The notes under the pieces were generated by a model that saw only the letters and a program-made list of their open reading frames with translations, made no database searches and was not told the DNA's origin. The translations under genes and the position numbers were made by a program. From Streptomyces candidus (lineage in GTDB: Bacteria; Actinomycetota; Actinomycetes; Streptomycetales; Streptomycetaceae): DNA of 64,000 nt. Below, piece after piece: positions 34,792 to 43,489 of the stretch (position 1 is its first letter; every line of letters starts with the position of its first letter). The stretch lies in NCBI RefSeq assembly GCF_014207445.1, contig NZ_JACHEM010000011.1, positions 124,001-188,000 on the forward strand. Reading direction: 5' to 3'.

Positions 34792-35727
34792 TTACTCGAG
34801 GGCGCTGAGCCCTGGCACGAAGGCCACCACCAGCGGAACGACAGGCACCAGCGCCCAGGCCGCCGTGAGCCGCAGCCGCCGGGCCGGGCTCAGCCTGGGC
34901 ACGGGGGCCAGCAGCCGGTTCACCCGCTGCGGCAGCCCGTTGTCCGAGGTCGCGCACGGCCCGAACACCCCCCGGTCCTCGTTGAGTTCGACCAGCGCCA
35001 GCGCCGTCGTCAGCCGGCCGAAACGCTTGGACGCCATGTCGTCGGCGGCCAGCTCGACCAGCCGGTGCATCTCGTCGCGGAAGACGGCGAACACCGGGAT
35101 CTGCGGGAAGCCGCCCGCCAGCGCGCCCGCACAGTGCAGCAGCCAGTCGTGCCGGGCCCGGGCGTGGCCCTGCTCGTGCGCCACCACCGCGTCCAGCTGA
35201 CGACCCTTGAGCCTGCGCAGTGCCGCCGTGGTGATGACCAGCCTCGGCTTCGGGCCGGGCAGCCACCGGACGTCGGGCCGCTCGCCCTCCAGGACCACCA
35301 GACGGTCCCCGCCCGGGTTCTCACCGGGCAGAGCGGGCGCACGGACCAGGAGCTCCGCACGGTGCTGCCTGCGCCGTACGCGCGCCCGGTGGATCTCCCG
35401 GGTCAGCATCGCGCCCGTCCACGCACCGCAGCCCGCCAGCACGACGGCCAGTACGGCCGACCACGGGCCGTAGGCACCGAGCGCGTACGCCTCGACCACC
35501 CCGTGCGGCGCCGACGCGAAGACGTGGCCCCGCACCAGCTGCCAGGCGGCCGCCGCGCTGAACGTCATCGCGAGCGCGAAGCACAGGAGCACCGCGCCCA
35601 CCACGCACTGCCACATCCACAGCGCGACCACGGGCTCCCGCTCCCGCCAGTCGGTCGCCGCGAGCAGGCGCGGAGCCGTGACGGCGGTCAGCAGACCGAG
35701 CAGCAACAGCGCCAGGGAGACCATCAT
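34792..35727 (-). CDS. M56-family (BlaR1-like) membrane metallopeptidase
   Basis: 311 residues. Two helices near the N-terminus, a third near 90, and one at the C-terminus, with the zinc motif HEQGHARARHD (HExxH near 184) and a downstream ELAADD that supplies the third ligand. Such proteins cleave repressors or membrane proteins; in many genomes a BlaI-type gene is adjacent, but none is seen here. The DUF5134 gene is just upstream on the same strand. Confidence 0.88.
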   Translation of the reverse strand: MMVSLALLLLGLLTAVTAPRLLAATDWREREPVVALWMWQCVVGAVLLCFALAMTFSAAAAWQLVRGHVFASAPHGVVEAYALGAYGPWSAVLAVVLAGCGAWTGAMLTREIHRARVRRRQHRAELLVRAPALPGENPGGDRLVVLEGERPDVRWLPGPKPRLVITTAALRRLKGRQLDAVVAHEQGHARARHDWLLHCAGALAGGFPQIPVFAVFRDEMHRLVELAADDMASKRFGRLTTALALVELNEDRGVFGPCATSDNGLPQRVNRLLAPVPRLSPARRLRLTAAWALVPVVPLVVAFVPGLSALE

Positions 35728-35810
35728 GGGCTCAGCCTATGAGGAGCCCGTGGCCCACGGGTATGGCCCCGGCCGGGTAAGTGACGTACGACTCATCCGG
35801 GGCGTCGGCC

Positions 35811-36410
35811 CTACAGGGACAGCAGCATGGTCAGCATCGCCAGGGCCATGGACAGACGGCAGGCGAGCGCCAGTTCGGGGCGGGCGCCCCAGTACAGGGC
35901 TCCGGCGGACGCGGCCGGTCCGCTGCCCGTCGCGCTCGTCACCGTGACCACCGGGACCAGCCGCGCGCCCACCCGCAGCACGTACACCGCGTAGTACGCC
36001 AGCAGAGCCCCCGTGAGCAGGGGGACGCCGCCGGCCGACGTGGCTCCGTGCCCCGCGTGGCCCGGGGAGCCGGTCACGCCCGGGGCCATGGCGAGCGCCA
36101 TGTAGACCATCGCCGCAGAACCGATCAGATGGTGCAGGTGAGGGGTGTGCCGCAGCCCGCCGCGCGTCCGCCACACGGCCCGCAGCGCCGCGGCCCCGAA
36201 CACCGCGGCGTACACCGCCCAGCTCCAGGCGGGCGGCGCGAACACGGCGGCGGGCACCGCCATCACCGCCATCCCGAACCCCATCAGAGCCTCGCCGCGG
36301 GCCGTCCCGCGCTCTTCCACGGGCCCACTGCGCATCCAGAGCAGGCAGTACGCACTCGTCACCCCGCACAGTGCCACCAGCAGCCAGCCGGACATCGCCG
36401 GTCCGTGCAC
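35811..36410 (-). CDS. DUF5134 membrane protein
   Basis: 199 residues with six or seven hydrophobic helices. A His-rich segment between helices (RHTPHLHHLIG near 90) and GHAGHG near 120 could bind metal. GTG 36410 has GGGGAGG 6 bases upstream; the ATG at 36395 does not. It is 83 bases upstream of the M56 gene, an arrangement common in Streptomyces. Function unknown, perhaps copper or other metal handling, which is inferred only from the His content. Confidence 0.82.
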   Translation of the reverse strand: MHGPAMSGWLLVALCGVTSAYCLLWMRSGPVEERGTARGEALMGFGMAVMAVPAAVFAPPAWSWAVYAAVFGAAALRAVWRTRGGLRHTPHLHHLIGSAAMVYMALAMAPGVTGSPGHAGHGATSAGGVPLLTGALLAYYAVYVLRVGARLVPVVTVTSATGSGPAASAGALYWGARPELALACRLSMALAMLTMLLSL

Positions 36411-36610
36411 GGCGTACCTCCCCGTTCACTTCCACCACGACATGTCGACAGGTCGAGGAGTCGATGCCCGCGATGGCCGGGGGCGCACGCACGCGCAACG
36501 GCACACAGGGGGAGCACGGGACCGCGCTAGGGTCGGACGGATCCACCGGCCGCCCCGCGCGGCCGGCCGCAGAGCCGCAGCACAGGCACAGACAGAGGGG
36601 CACCTCCGCC

Positions 36611-37159
36611 ATGGACACCACTTCGCGCCCGGCCGCCGGGGAACTTCTCTTCCGCGACGCCGTGGAGGCCGACGTCACCGCGCTCGTCGCGCTCATCGAG
36701 TCGGCCTACCGCGGGGACAGCAGCCGTGCGGGATGGACCACCGAGGCCGACCTCCTGAAAGGCCGGCGCACCGACCCCGAGAGTGTCCGCGCAGTCGTCG
36801 AGGACCCGCGCAGCCGGCTGCTCACCGTCGCGCGCCACGGTGAGCTCATCGCCTGCTGCCAGCTCGAACACCGGGGCGAGGCGGCCTACTTCGGGATGTT
36901 CGCCGTACGGCCCGGCCTCCAGGGCGGTGGCGTCGGCAAGGCCGTCATCGCGGAGGCCGAACGTCTCGCCGTGCGGACCTGGGGCGTGCGCGAGATGCAC
37001 ATGACGGTGATCTCGGTGCGCGAGGACCTCATCGCCTGGTACGAGCGCCGCGGCTACCGCCGTACGGGAAGGATGACGCCCTTCCCGTACGGCGACGAGC
37101 GTTTCGGTGTGCCGCAGCGCGACGACCTCGCGTTCGAGCTGCTGCTCAAGGACCTCTGA
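36611..37159 (+). CDS. GNAT-family N-acetyltransferase
   Basis: 182 residues. Acetyl-CoA binding loop LQGGGVGKAVIAEAE (about 108-122) matches Q/RxxGxG/A, and MFAVRPGLQGGG and WYERRGYRRTGRM are family blocks. Acceptor unknown. ATG 36611 follows a weak AGAGGGG spaced about 13 bases. Convergent with the phosphodiesterase gene. Confidence 0.9.
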   Translation: MDTTSRPAAGELLFRDAVEADVTALVALIESAYRGDSSRAGWTTEADLLKGRRTDPESVRAVVEDPRSRLLTVARHGELIACCQLEHRGEAAYFGMFAVRPGLQGGGVGKAVIAEAERLAVRTWGVREMHMTVISVREDLIAWYERRGYRRTGRMTPFPYGDERFGVPQRDDLAFELLLKDL

Positions 37160-37211
37160 GACGCCCCACGGCTCCGGCTCCCGGCCGTGGAACCCCTGGG
37201 CCCCGCGGGGA

Positions 37212-37895
37212 TCAGGCCATGAAGCGGCCGGTGCTGCGGATCTCCGGGAAGTCCGTGGTCACCCCGTCCAGCTCCAGTGCGTGTGCGAGGCGCAGCTCGT
37301 CCAAGGTGTTCACCACCCAGCCGATCACCGCGAGCTTCTCGGTGCGGGCCCGTCGCACTGTCTCCAGGGTGAGCCGCCGGATGTCCAGGACGACGGCGCC
37401 CGCGCCTGCCGTCAGCGCCCGGTCGATCACCTCGGGACCGTAGAACTCGGCGACCAGCCCGGTCCGCACCCCGGGCACCAGCGACGATATGTGCGTCAGC
37501 GCCTCGTCGTGGAACGACAGGACCTCGACGCGCTCCACCAGGGCGCGCCGGTGCATCACCTCCGCCAGCACCCGGGCGGCGGCCACATCCTTGATCTCCG
37601 CCTGGAGCGGCGCGGAGACGGCGTCCAGGACCTCCTCGAAGAGGGGAACGCGCTGGCCGCCGCCCGCATCGAGGGCGCGCAGCTCGGCGAGGGTGAGCCC
37701 GGCGATCGCACCGTGCCCGTCCGTGGTCCGGTCCACGTCGGCGTCGTGCATGACGACGAGAGCGCCGTCCTTGCTCAGATGCAGATCGAGTTCGATGACG
37801 TCCATGCCCGCCTGCTGGGCACGGACGAAGGAGCTGAGGGTGTTCTCCGGCTCGACACCCATGACTCCGCGATGACCGATGGTGAGGAACTGCAC
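37212..37895 (-). CDS. Glycerophosphodiester phosphodiesterase
   Basis: 227 residues. GHRG (His8, Arg9), PENT, ELDLHLSKDG (Glu/Asp metal ligands near 36-38) and MHD (near 50) are the GDPD active site; QAEIKD and IGWVVNTLDEL follow in order. Hydrolyses glycerophosphodiesters to glycerol-3-phosphate and an alcohol. No signal peptide, so cytoplasmic. GTG start. A 41-residue membrane-anchored peptide gene lies directly upstream. Confidence 0.94.
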   Translation of the reverse strand: MQFLTIGHRGVMGVEPENTLSSFVRAQQAGMDVIELDLHLSKDGALVVMHDADVDRTTDGHGAIAGLTLAELRALDAGGGQRVPLFEEVLDAVSAPLQAEIKDVAAARVLAEVMHRRALVERVEVLSFHDEALTHISSLVPGVRTGLVAEFYGPEVIDRALTAGAGAVVLDIRRLTLETVRRARTEKLAVIGWVVNTLDELRLAHALELDGVTTDFPEIRSTGRFMA

Positions 37896-37940
37896 GGCGA
37901 TCTCGCTTCCGTCGACGGCGGCTGGCGGCTCACAGCGAGA

Positions 37941-38066
37941 TTAGCGGCCCGCCTCCGCAACGGAACCCGTGCGGCGGACGGAACCGGAGTCGTCGAACTG
38001 GGTGCCCGCGATTCCCAGGATGAGGCCGGTGGCGAGGGCGGCGAACAGGACGGCACGCATACTCAC
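37941..38066 (-). CDS. Small membrane or secreted protein, 41 residues
   Basis: One N-terminal hydrophobic helix (MSMRAVLFAALATGLILGIA) followed by a polar tail ending in SVAEAGR and TAA. GGAG lies 8 bases before GTG 38066; the ATG at 38060 is two codons inside. Too short for most gene finders. It sits 45 bases upstream of the GDPD gene on the same strand. Could be a membrane microprotein or short secreted peptide; function unknown. Confidence 0.6.
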   Translation of the reverse strand: MSMRAVLFAALATGLILGIAGTQFDDSGSVRRTGSVAEAGR

Positions 38067-38430
38067 GGGAACAGCTCCAGGCGCAGGGGGCGGGCGTACA
38101 CGCAACAGCGTGCGACCGTCCTACCCCTGCCCGGCGCCGGGACGGCTCTCCCTCACCCGTCCGTGGGCGCGGATCCGACGGGCGTTGACGCCCTGCGACC
38201 GGAGGTGCGCGGGGCGTGAGGCGTATGCCGCCGCTGCGCGGGGAAGCAGAACCGAGGATGTGCCGCGCGGTGACGACACCGCAGTCATCGCCGCGCCCGC
38301 GACGTCCCGCAGGAAAACTTACTGCGATCTGGGGGGTGGCGCAGGATAATTTGTCCCGGGCCCTCTTGTGTGGAAGAACCACGCACGGATACGGTTTCTT
38401 GACGCGAGGTTCTCCCGTGAAGGAAGTGAC
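38067..38430. other. 364-base leader region of the DUF6421 operon
   Basis: GATAAT at 38345-38350 is the best -10-like element, in an AT-richer patch (38310-38360) unusual for this sequence, but no clear -35 was seen. Transcription from there would leave an approximately 75-base leader. No hairpin or gene is convincing in 38067-38300. Confidence 0.45.
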
Positions 38431-39828
38431 ATGACGCAAAATCTGATGCAGGACATTGCTGGTGGAGGCATAGCGGAGGCCTCGCGGGTGATCGACCACC
38501 CGGCCTGGAGCGTGCTCAAGGGTGCGGTCGAGGAGTTCCGGCCCTGGCAGTCCGCCGACGGATCCGTCGACTTCGACGCCGAGGGCGCCCCGGCCCGCGC
38601 CACCGCCGAGGCCGTGCTCGGCCGGGTGACCGACGCCGTCGAGGAGCTGTCGCCGCTGCTGCCGCACGACGCCGCCTACCACCGGGCCCTCGTCGCCGAC
38701 CTGCGTGCATGGGCGGACGCCGGCTTCGTCGTCCCCGACTTCCTGGACTCGCTGCTCGCCTTCCAGCCCGCCCGCTCGCGTGCCGACGGCCGCCAGCACC
38801 TCGTGGTCTTCCCCATGTACACGCAGAACGGCAACCCGGACCGCAACCTCGAAGCCGTCGTGCTGCGCATGGTGTGGCCGGAGTGGCTGGCGGAGCTGGA
38901 GCGCACCCGCTACGACAACCCGCTCTTCTGCGGCATCACCTTCGAGGACTTCACCTCGGGATACGACACCAACTCGGCCGTGCTCTTCCCCGAGACGATC
39001 GCCGTGCGCGAAGCGCCGGAACGTTTCACCTGGGGCGGCATCTTCTGCGACCGCGAGGCGGCCCGCTTCCGCAGGGTGACCGAGGAGGCCGTGCGCGTCC
39101 TGGGTCTCGAACTGCCCGGCGACATCCGCGAGATGGTCGCCGACCAGGACCGCTGCCAGCAGGCGTTCGTCCTGTGGGACATGGTGCACGACCGCACGCA
39201 CAGCCACGGCGACCTGCCCTTCGACCCCTTCATGATCAAGCAGCGGCAGCCGTTCTGGATGTACGGGCTCGAAGAGCTGCGCTGCGACCTCACCGCCTTC
39301 AAGGAGGCCGTCAAGCTGGAGGCCGACGGTGTCTCCCAGGGCCGCGACGTGCAGTACGCGGTGCTCTTCGACCGGATGTTCCGCTTCCCGGTCACCGGCG
39401 AGCGCGTCCGCAACTACGACGGACTCGGCGGCCAGCTCCTCTTCGCGTATCTGCACAAGCACGACGTGCTGCGCTGGACCGACAACACCCTCAAGATCGA
39501 CTGGGAGCGGGCCCCGCAGGTCACCAACCAGCTCTGCGGCGAGATCGAGGACCTGTACCGGGCAGGCATCGACCGCCCGAAGCTGGTGCACTGGTTCGCC
39601 GCGTACGACCTGGTCTCCACCTACCTCGCACCGCACCCGGGATCGCGCTGGGCCAAGGGCCCGGACGCGCTGGACCTGTCGCTGCCGCCGCGGAAACTGG
39701 TCGACGACGTGCTTCCTGACGAGTTTCCGCTGAGCATGTTCTATGAGGCGCTTTCCAAGAAGCTCAAGTCCGTGATCGCCTCGACCAAGGGGATTCGCGC
39801 GGCAAGCGCCGAGCGGGTGGCCGCATGA
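38431..39828 (+). CDS. DUF6421 family protein, possible metal-dependent enzyme
   Basis: 465 residues, a conserved actinobacterial protein without known function. Residues 253-260 read HDRTHSHG and 281-286 EELRCD; an H-x3-HxH segment followed about 20 residues on by EE-xR-x-D recalls the metal/active-site arrangement of some zinc peptidases (for example M49), but this is only a motif-level comparison. No signal peptide or membrane helix, so cytoplasmic. AAGGAAG precedes ATG 38431. The stop overlaps an ATG in the SDR frame (ATGA), and SDR and threonine aldolase genes follow in tight order. Confidence 0.85.
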   Translation: MTQNLMQDIAGGGIAEASRVIDHPAWSVLKGAVEEFRPWQSADGSVDFDAEGAPARATAEAVLGRVTDAVEELSPLLPHDAAYHRALVADLRAWADAGFVVPDFLDSLLAFQPARSRADGRQHLVVFPMYTQNGNPDRNLEAVVLRMVWPEWLAELERTRYDNPLFCGITFEDFTSGYDTNSAVLFPETIAVREAPERFTWGGIFCDREAARFRRVTEEAVRVLGLELPGDIREMVADQDRCQQAFVLWDMVHDRTHSHGDLPFDPFMIKQRQPFWMYGLEELRCDLTAFKEAVKLEADGVSQGRDVQYAVLFDRMFRFPVTGERVRNYDGLGGQLLFAYLHKHDVLRWTDNTLKIDWERAPQVTNQLCGEIEDLYRAGIDRPKLVHWFAAYDLVSTYLAPHPGSRWAKGPDALDLSLPPRKLVDDVLPDEFPLSMFYEALSKKLKSVIASTKGIRAASAERVAA

Positions 39829-39854
39829 GCCCCCGCGCCGAGGAGGCGACTGTC

Positions 39855-40616
39855 ATGACCCCGATCGACACCCCCGAGGGCGCCCTGGACGGAGCCGTCA
39901 TCGCGGTCGCCGGAGCGGCCGGACCGGCCGGGCGCGCCACGCTGCTGCGGCTCGCGGAGGCCGGTGCCACCGTCGTCGGCGCGGACGCCGACGTGGCACG
40001 CCTCGCGGAGGCCGTGGACGCCGCGCGGTACGCGCACGGCGGTGCCACGGTCATCGGCGAGACCGTCGACCTGCTCGACCTGGACGCCACCCGCGCGTGG
40101 GCGGCGAAGACGGAGAAGGAGTTCGGCCGGATCGACGGCATGGTCCACCTCGTCGGCGGCTGGCGCGGCTCCGCCACCTTCGCGGAGACCGACCTCGCCG
40201 ACTGGGACCTCCTGGAGAAGCTGCTGATCCGCACCGTGCAGCACACCTCGCTCGCGTTCCAGGACGGACTCCAGCGCAGCGACCGCGGCCGCTACCTGCT
40301 GATCAGTGCCGCCGGCGCGTCCAAGCCGACCGCGGGCAACGCCGCCTACGCGGCGTCCAAGGCCGCCGCCGAGGCGTGGACGCTCGCCATGGCGGACGCC
40401 TTCCGCAAGGCGGGGGGCGAGGACGGGCCGCACAGTGCGGCTGCCATCCTGGTGATCAAGGCACTGGTGCACGACGCGATGCGCGCCGAGCGCCCGAATG
40501 CGAAGTTCGCGGGCTTCACGGACGTCACGGAACTGGCCGAGGCCGTCGCCGGCGTCTGGATGCGGCCCGCCGCCGAAGTGAATGGACAGCGCCTGTGGCT
40601 GACCCCCAAGCCGTGA
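39855..40616 (+). CDS. Short-chain dehydrogenase/reductase
   Basis: 253 residues from ATG 39855, which has GAGGAGG 8 bases upstream; the coupled ATG at 39825 would add ten residues. NAD(P) motif AVAGAAGPAGRAT (about 12-24), HLVGGW, catalytic YAASKAA with the preceding LLISAAG Ser. Substrate unknown. It overlaps the threonine aldolase start (GTGA at 40613-40616), so the three genes should be made together. Confidence 0.88.
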   Translation: MTPIDTPEGALDGAVIAVAGAAGPAGRATLLRLAEAGATVVGADADVARLAEAVDAARYAHGGATVIGETVDLLDLDATRAWAAKTEKEFGRIDGMVHLVGGWRGSATFAETDLADWDLLEKLLIRTVQHTSLAFQDGLQRSDRGRYLLISAAGASKPTAGNAAYAASKAAAEAWTLAMADAFRKAGGEDGPHSAAAILVIKALVHDAMRAERPNAKFAGFTDVTELAEAVAGVWMRPAAEVNGQRLWLTPKP

Positions 40617-41770
40617 CCGTGACGGACACGGATGCCGTGACCACAACGACCACCACGGTGACGACCACGACCACCACCTCCGTGACCGGCCCGGCGACCC
40701 CGCCCAGGACCGATGCCCGCCGCCACCACGACCCGTCCGTACGGGGCTTCGCCAGCGACAACTACGCGGGCGCGCACCCCGAGGTGCTGGCGGCCCTCGC
40801 CCTCGCCAACGGCGGCCACCAGGTCGCGTACGGCGAGGACGACTACACCGCGCACCTCCAGCAGGTGGTGCGCGGCCACTTCGGCCCGTCGGCGGAGGCC
40901 TTCCCGGTCTTCAACGGTACCGGCGCGAACGTGGTGTGCCTCCAGGCGCTCACCGACCGCTGGGGTGCGGTGATCGCCGCCGAGAGCGCGCACATCAACG
41001 TCGACGAGGGCGCGGCACCGGAGCGGATGGGCGGGCTCAAGCTGCTGACCGTCGCCACCCCGGACGGCAAGCTCACCCCCGAACTCATCGACCGGCAGGC
41101 CTGGGGCTTCGACGACGAGCACCGCGCCATGCCGCAGGTCGTCTCGATCACCCAGAACACCGAGCTCGGCACGGTCTACACGCCGGACGAGATACGGGCG
41201 ATCTGCGACCACGCGCACCAGCACGGCATGAAGGTCCACCTCGACGGCGCGCGGATCGCCAACGCCGCCGCTTCCCTCGACGTGCCCATGCGCGCCTTCA
41301 CCAACGCCGTCGGCGTCGACATGCTGTCGTACGGCGGCACCAAGAACGGCATGCTCTTCGGCGAGGCCGTGATCGTGCTGGACCCGGACGCCGTGCGCCC
41401 GACGGCGATGAAGCGGCTGCGGAAGTCCTCGATGCAGCTCGCCTCGAAGATGCGCTTCGTGTCGGTGCAGCTGGAGGCGCTGCTCGCCAAGGACCTGTGG
41501 CTGCGCAACGCGCGGCACGCCAACGCGATGGCCCAGCGGCTCGCCGCGGGTGTCCGCGGCGTCGACGGCGTCGAGATCCTCCACGAGGTGCAGGCGAACG
41601 CCGTGTTCGCCCGGCTGCCGCACGAGGTGAGCGAGCGGCTGCTGAAGCGCTTCCGGTTCTACTTCTGGGACGAGGCCGCGGGCGACGTGCGCTGGATGTG
41701 CGCGTACGACACGACGGAGCAGGACGTGGACGCGTTCATTCAGGCCCTCAAGGAGGAGGCCGGGCGCTGA
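40613..41770 (+). CDS. ltaE: Low-specificity L-threonine aldolase, Thr-rich N-terminus
   Basis: 385 residues. PLP-dependent fold-type I enzyme: FASDNYAGAHPEVL, HINVDEG, HLDGARIANAAA (Asp/Arg that hold PLP) and the lysine motif SYGGTKNGMLFGEA (Lys244). It splits L-threonine to glycine and acetaldehyde and often takes related hydroxy-amino acids. GTG 40613 overlaps the SDR stop (GTGA). Codons 1-26 encode 16 Thr residues, including two runs of six, absent from the usual family N-terminus; a later GTG (codon 24) is a possible alternative start. Translation speed here could depend on charged tRNA-Thr. Confidence 0.87.
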   Translation: MTVTDTDAVTTTTTTVTTTTTTSVTGPATPPRTDARRHHDPSVRGFASDNYAGAHPEVLAALALANGGHQVAYGEDDYTAHLQQVVRGHFGPSAEAFPVFNGTGANVVCLQALTDRWGAVIAAESAHINVDEGAAPERMGGLKLLTVATPDGKLTPELIDRQAWGFDDEHRAMPQVVSITQNTELGTVYTPDEIRAICDHAHQHGMKVHLDGARIANAAASLDVPMRAFTNAVGVDMLSYGGTKNGMLFGEAVIVLDPDAVRPTAMKRLRKSSMQLASKMRFVSVQLEALLAKDLWLRNARHANAMAQRLAAGVRGVDGVEILHEVQANAVFARLPHEVSERLLKRFRFYFWDEAAGDVRWMCAYDTTEQDVDAFIQALKEEAGR

Positions 41771-41788
41771 GCGCCCACCTCACATATT

Positions 41789-41847
41789 GCATAGGTATGC
41801 GATCGACCGAAAATATATTGACCCGCGGTCGGTCGCATTCCTATGCT
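41789..41847 (+). promoter_or_regulatory. Promoter inside a 21-bp inverted repeat, transglutaminase-like gene
   Basis: Arms 41789-41809 and 41826-41846 pair at 19 of 21 positions around an AT-rich 16-base spacer. TTGACC (41818-41823) and TATGCT (41842-41847) are 18 bases apart, placing the start of transcription at about the ATG (41855), so the mRNA is probably leaderless. One arm overlaps the -10 region, implying strong regulator control. Confidence 0.65.
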
Positions 41848-41854
41848 CCCGCGC

Positions 41855-42448
41855 ATGGAACTGATCCAGGAAGTCCCTGACCTGTCCGCCTACTTGGCGT
41901 CCGACGAGGCCATCGACCACCACCACCCGCTCGTACGCGACACGGCCGCCCGCCTCGCGGGGCAGGTCGCGGATTCGTATGCCTACGCCCACGCGGCCTT
42001 CGAGTTCGTGCGGGACGGGATTGCGCACTCCGCCGACTCCGGGGACCCGCGCGTCACCTGGCGCGCCTCGGACGTCCTGGCGAAGGGCACCGGCATCTGT
42101 CACGCCAAGGCCCACGCCCTGACCGCGCTGCTGCGCGCCGAGGACATCCCCACCGCGCTGTGCTACCAGCGGCTGGAGTACGACGGGGCGGGCGGCAGCT
42201 GTCTGCACGGACTGGTCGCCGTACGGTTCGGCGGAGCCTGGCACCGGCAGGACTGCCGCGGGAACAAGGAGGGCGTCGACGCGCGGTTCTCGCTCGACGG
42301 GGAGCGGCTGGCGTTCCTGCCGGACGAGGAACGCGGCGAGCGGGACTATCCGACCCTGTACGCCGCACCCCACGCGGGTGTGCTCCGCGTCCTCCAGGAG
42401 GCGCCGGACCGCTCGCACCTGTGGGAGGCGCTGCCCGGCGCGCTCTGA
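41855..42448 (+). CDS. Transglutaminase-like cysteine protease-fold protein
   Basis: 197 residues. The transglutaminase-core block is visible: VLAKGTGICHAKAHALTALLRAEDIPTALCYQ (Cys and its helix, about 73-105), then HGLVAVRFGGAWHRQDC (His, near 120-136) and the Asp/Asn of the triad beyond. Likely a cytoplasmic peptidase or amide hydrolase. No ribosome site; the promoter places transcription start at the ATG. It follows the DUF6421 operon by 84 bases but has its own promoter. Confidence 0.88.
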   Translation: MELIQEVPDLSAYLASDEAIDHHHPLVRDTAARLAGQVADSYAYAHAAFEFVRDGIAHSADSGDPRVTWRASDVLAKGTGICHAKAHALTALLRAEDIPTALCYQRLEYDGAGGSCLHGLVAVRFGGAWHRQDCRGNKEGVDARFSLDGERLAFLPDEERGERDYPTLYAAPHAGVLRVLQEAPDRSHLWEALPGAL

Positions 42449-42473
42449 GGCCCGGCGGCGGACGCCGGGCCTC
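42447..42473 (+). terminator. Hairpin terminator
   Basis: GAGGCCCGGCG (42447-42457) pairs perfectly with 42463-42473 over a 5-base loop, at the stop codon of the transglutaminase-like gene. Confidence 0.7.
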
Positions 42474-42495
42474 GGAGCGCGCCGGGCCGGGAGCC

Positions 42496-43218
42496 TCAGC
42501 TCGCCTCGCGCACCTGTGCCGGGGTCGGCGCGCTGCCGCCCAGGTGGGCAGGGATCCACCAGGTGTCCTTCTCGTCCTTGGGGCGCACCGGGTAGGCGCG
42601 CTGTGCGGCCTCCAGGAGTTCCTGGACGCGCTCCCGCAGCCGCCGCGTGATGGCGCCGGCGTACTCCTCCGGGGGGGCCTCCACGGGCTTGCCCACGCGG
42701 ATGGTGACCGGGATGTGGTTGCGGCCGAAGTTACGCGGCCTGCCCTTGGTCCAGATCCGCTGGGTGCCCCAGACGGCCATCGGGATCAGCGGCACTCCGG
42801 CCTCCTGCGCCAGGCGGGCGGCACCGGACTTGAAGCTCTTCAGCGTGAAGGACTCGGAGATCGTCGCCTCCGGGAAGACGCCGATGATCTCGCCGGAGCG
42901 CAGCGAGTCCAGTGCGTGCTTGTACGCGTTCTCACCCTGCTTGCGGTCCACCGGGATGTGCTTCATGCCGCGCATCAGCGGCCCCGACACCTTGTGCCGG
43001 AAGACCGACTCCTTTGCCATGAAGCGCACCAGGCGCTTCTGCGGCAGCGCGGCGAGGCCGTTGAACACGAAGTCGAGGTAACTGATGTGGTTGCTGACCA
43101 GCACTGCCCCGCCCGAGCGGGGGATGTTCTCAGAACCCTGGGTGTCGATCTTCAGGTCGAGCGCCTTGAACAGTGTGCGCGCGGCGCCGACGACCGGCCG
43201 ATAGACGAGTTCTGCCAT
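42496..43218 (-). CDS. plsC: 1-acyl-sn-glycerol-3-phosphate acyltransferase
   Basis: 240 residues. HX4D motif NHISYLDF (near 42), the GRLLRGMKHIP-like block GPLMRGMKHIPVDR, PEATIS (in place of PEGTRS, near 117) and VPLIPMAVWGT mark a PlsC/LPLAT enzyme that makes phosphatidic acid at the membrane. AAGGG precedes ATG 43218. Divergent from the thioredoxin gene. Several PlsC paralogues are normal in Streptomyces. Confidence 0.93.
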   Translation of the reverse strand: MAELVYRPVVGAARTLFKALDLKIDTQGSENIPRSGGAVLVSNHISYLDFVFNGLAALPQKRLVRFMAKESVFRHKVSGPLMRGMKHIPVDRKQGENAYKHALDSLRSGEIIGVFPEATISESFTLKSFKSGAARLAQEAGVPLIPMAVWGTQRIWTKGRPRNFGRNHIPVTIRVGKPVEAPPEEYAGAITRRLRERVQELLEAAQRAYPVRPKDEKDTWWIPAHLGGSAPTPAQVREAS

Positions 43219-43489
43219 GACGGGACCCTTCTCTGACCGGGGAGGGCTCGCCCGGTACGAAAGTTACGCTGCCGTAGGTTTTCGGCGTTGGGCAGATCGT
43301 GCCCCATGAGCGGCCCAGTAGCCAGTCCCCGTGTACCCAATCTGCGAGATTCTCATCACGTCCCGCGCGCCCCGGCGCGTGCCCTGACCTGCTGCGGGCT
43401 GTTCGAAAGCGGGACGGCGACCGGGAATGGCGGCACGGGCGCCGCACGCTGCACACTGTGACAAGCCATGAGTAAGGGGAGGGTGAAAT
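43219..43489. other. Divergent intergenic region, plsC / thioredoxin
   Basis: 271 bases that must hold two promoters. No strong palindrome or hairpin and no gene seen. Confidence 0.35.

Noticed and set aside
38399..38430. TTGACG at 38399 as a -35 element for the DUF6421 operon
   Set aside because: Too close to the ATG to leave room for a -10 and the ribosome site.
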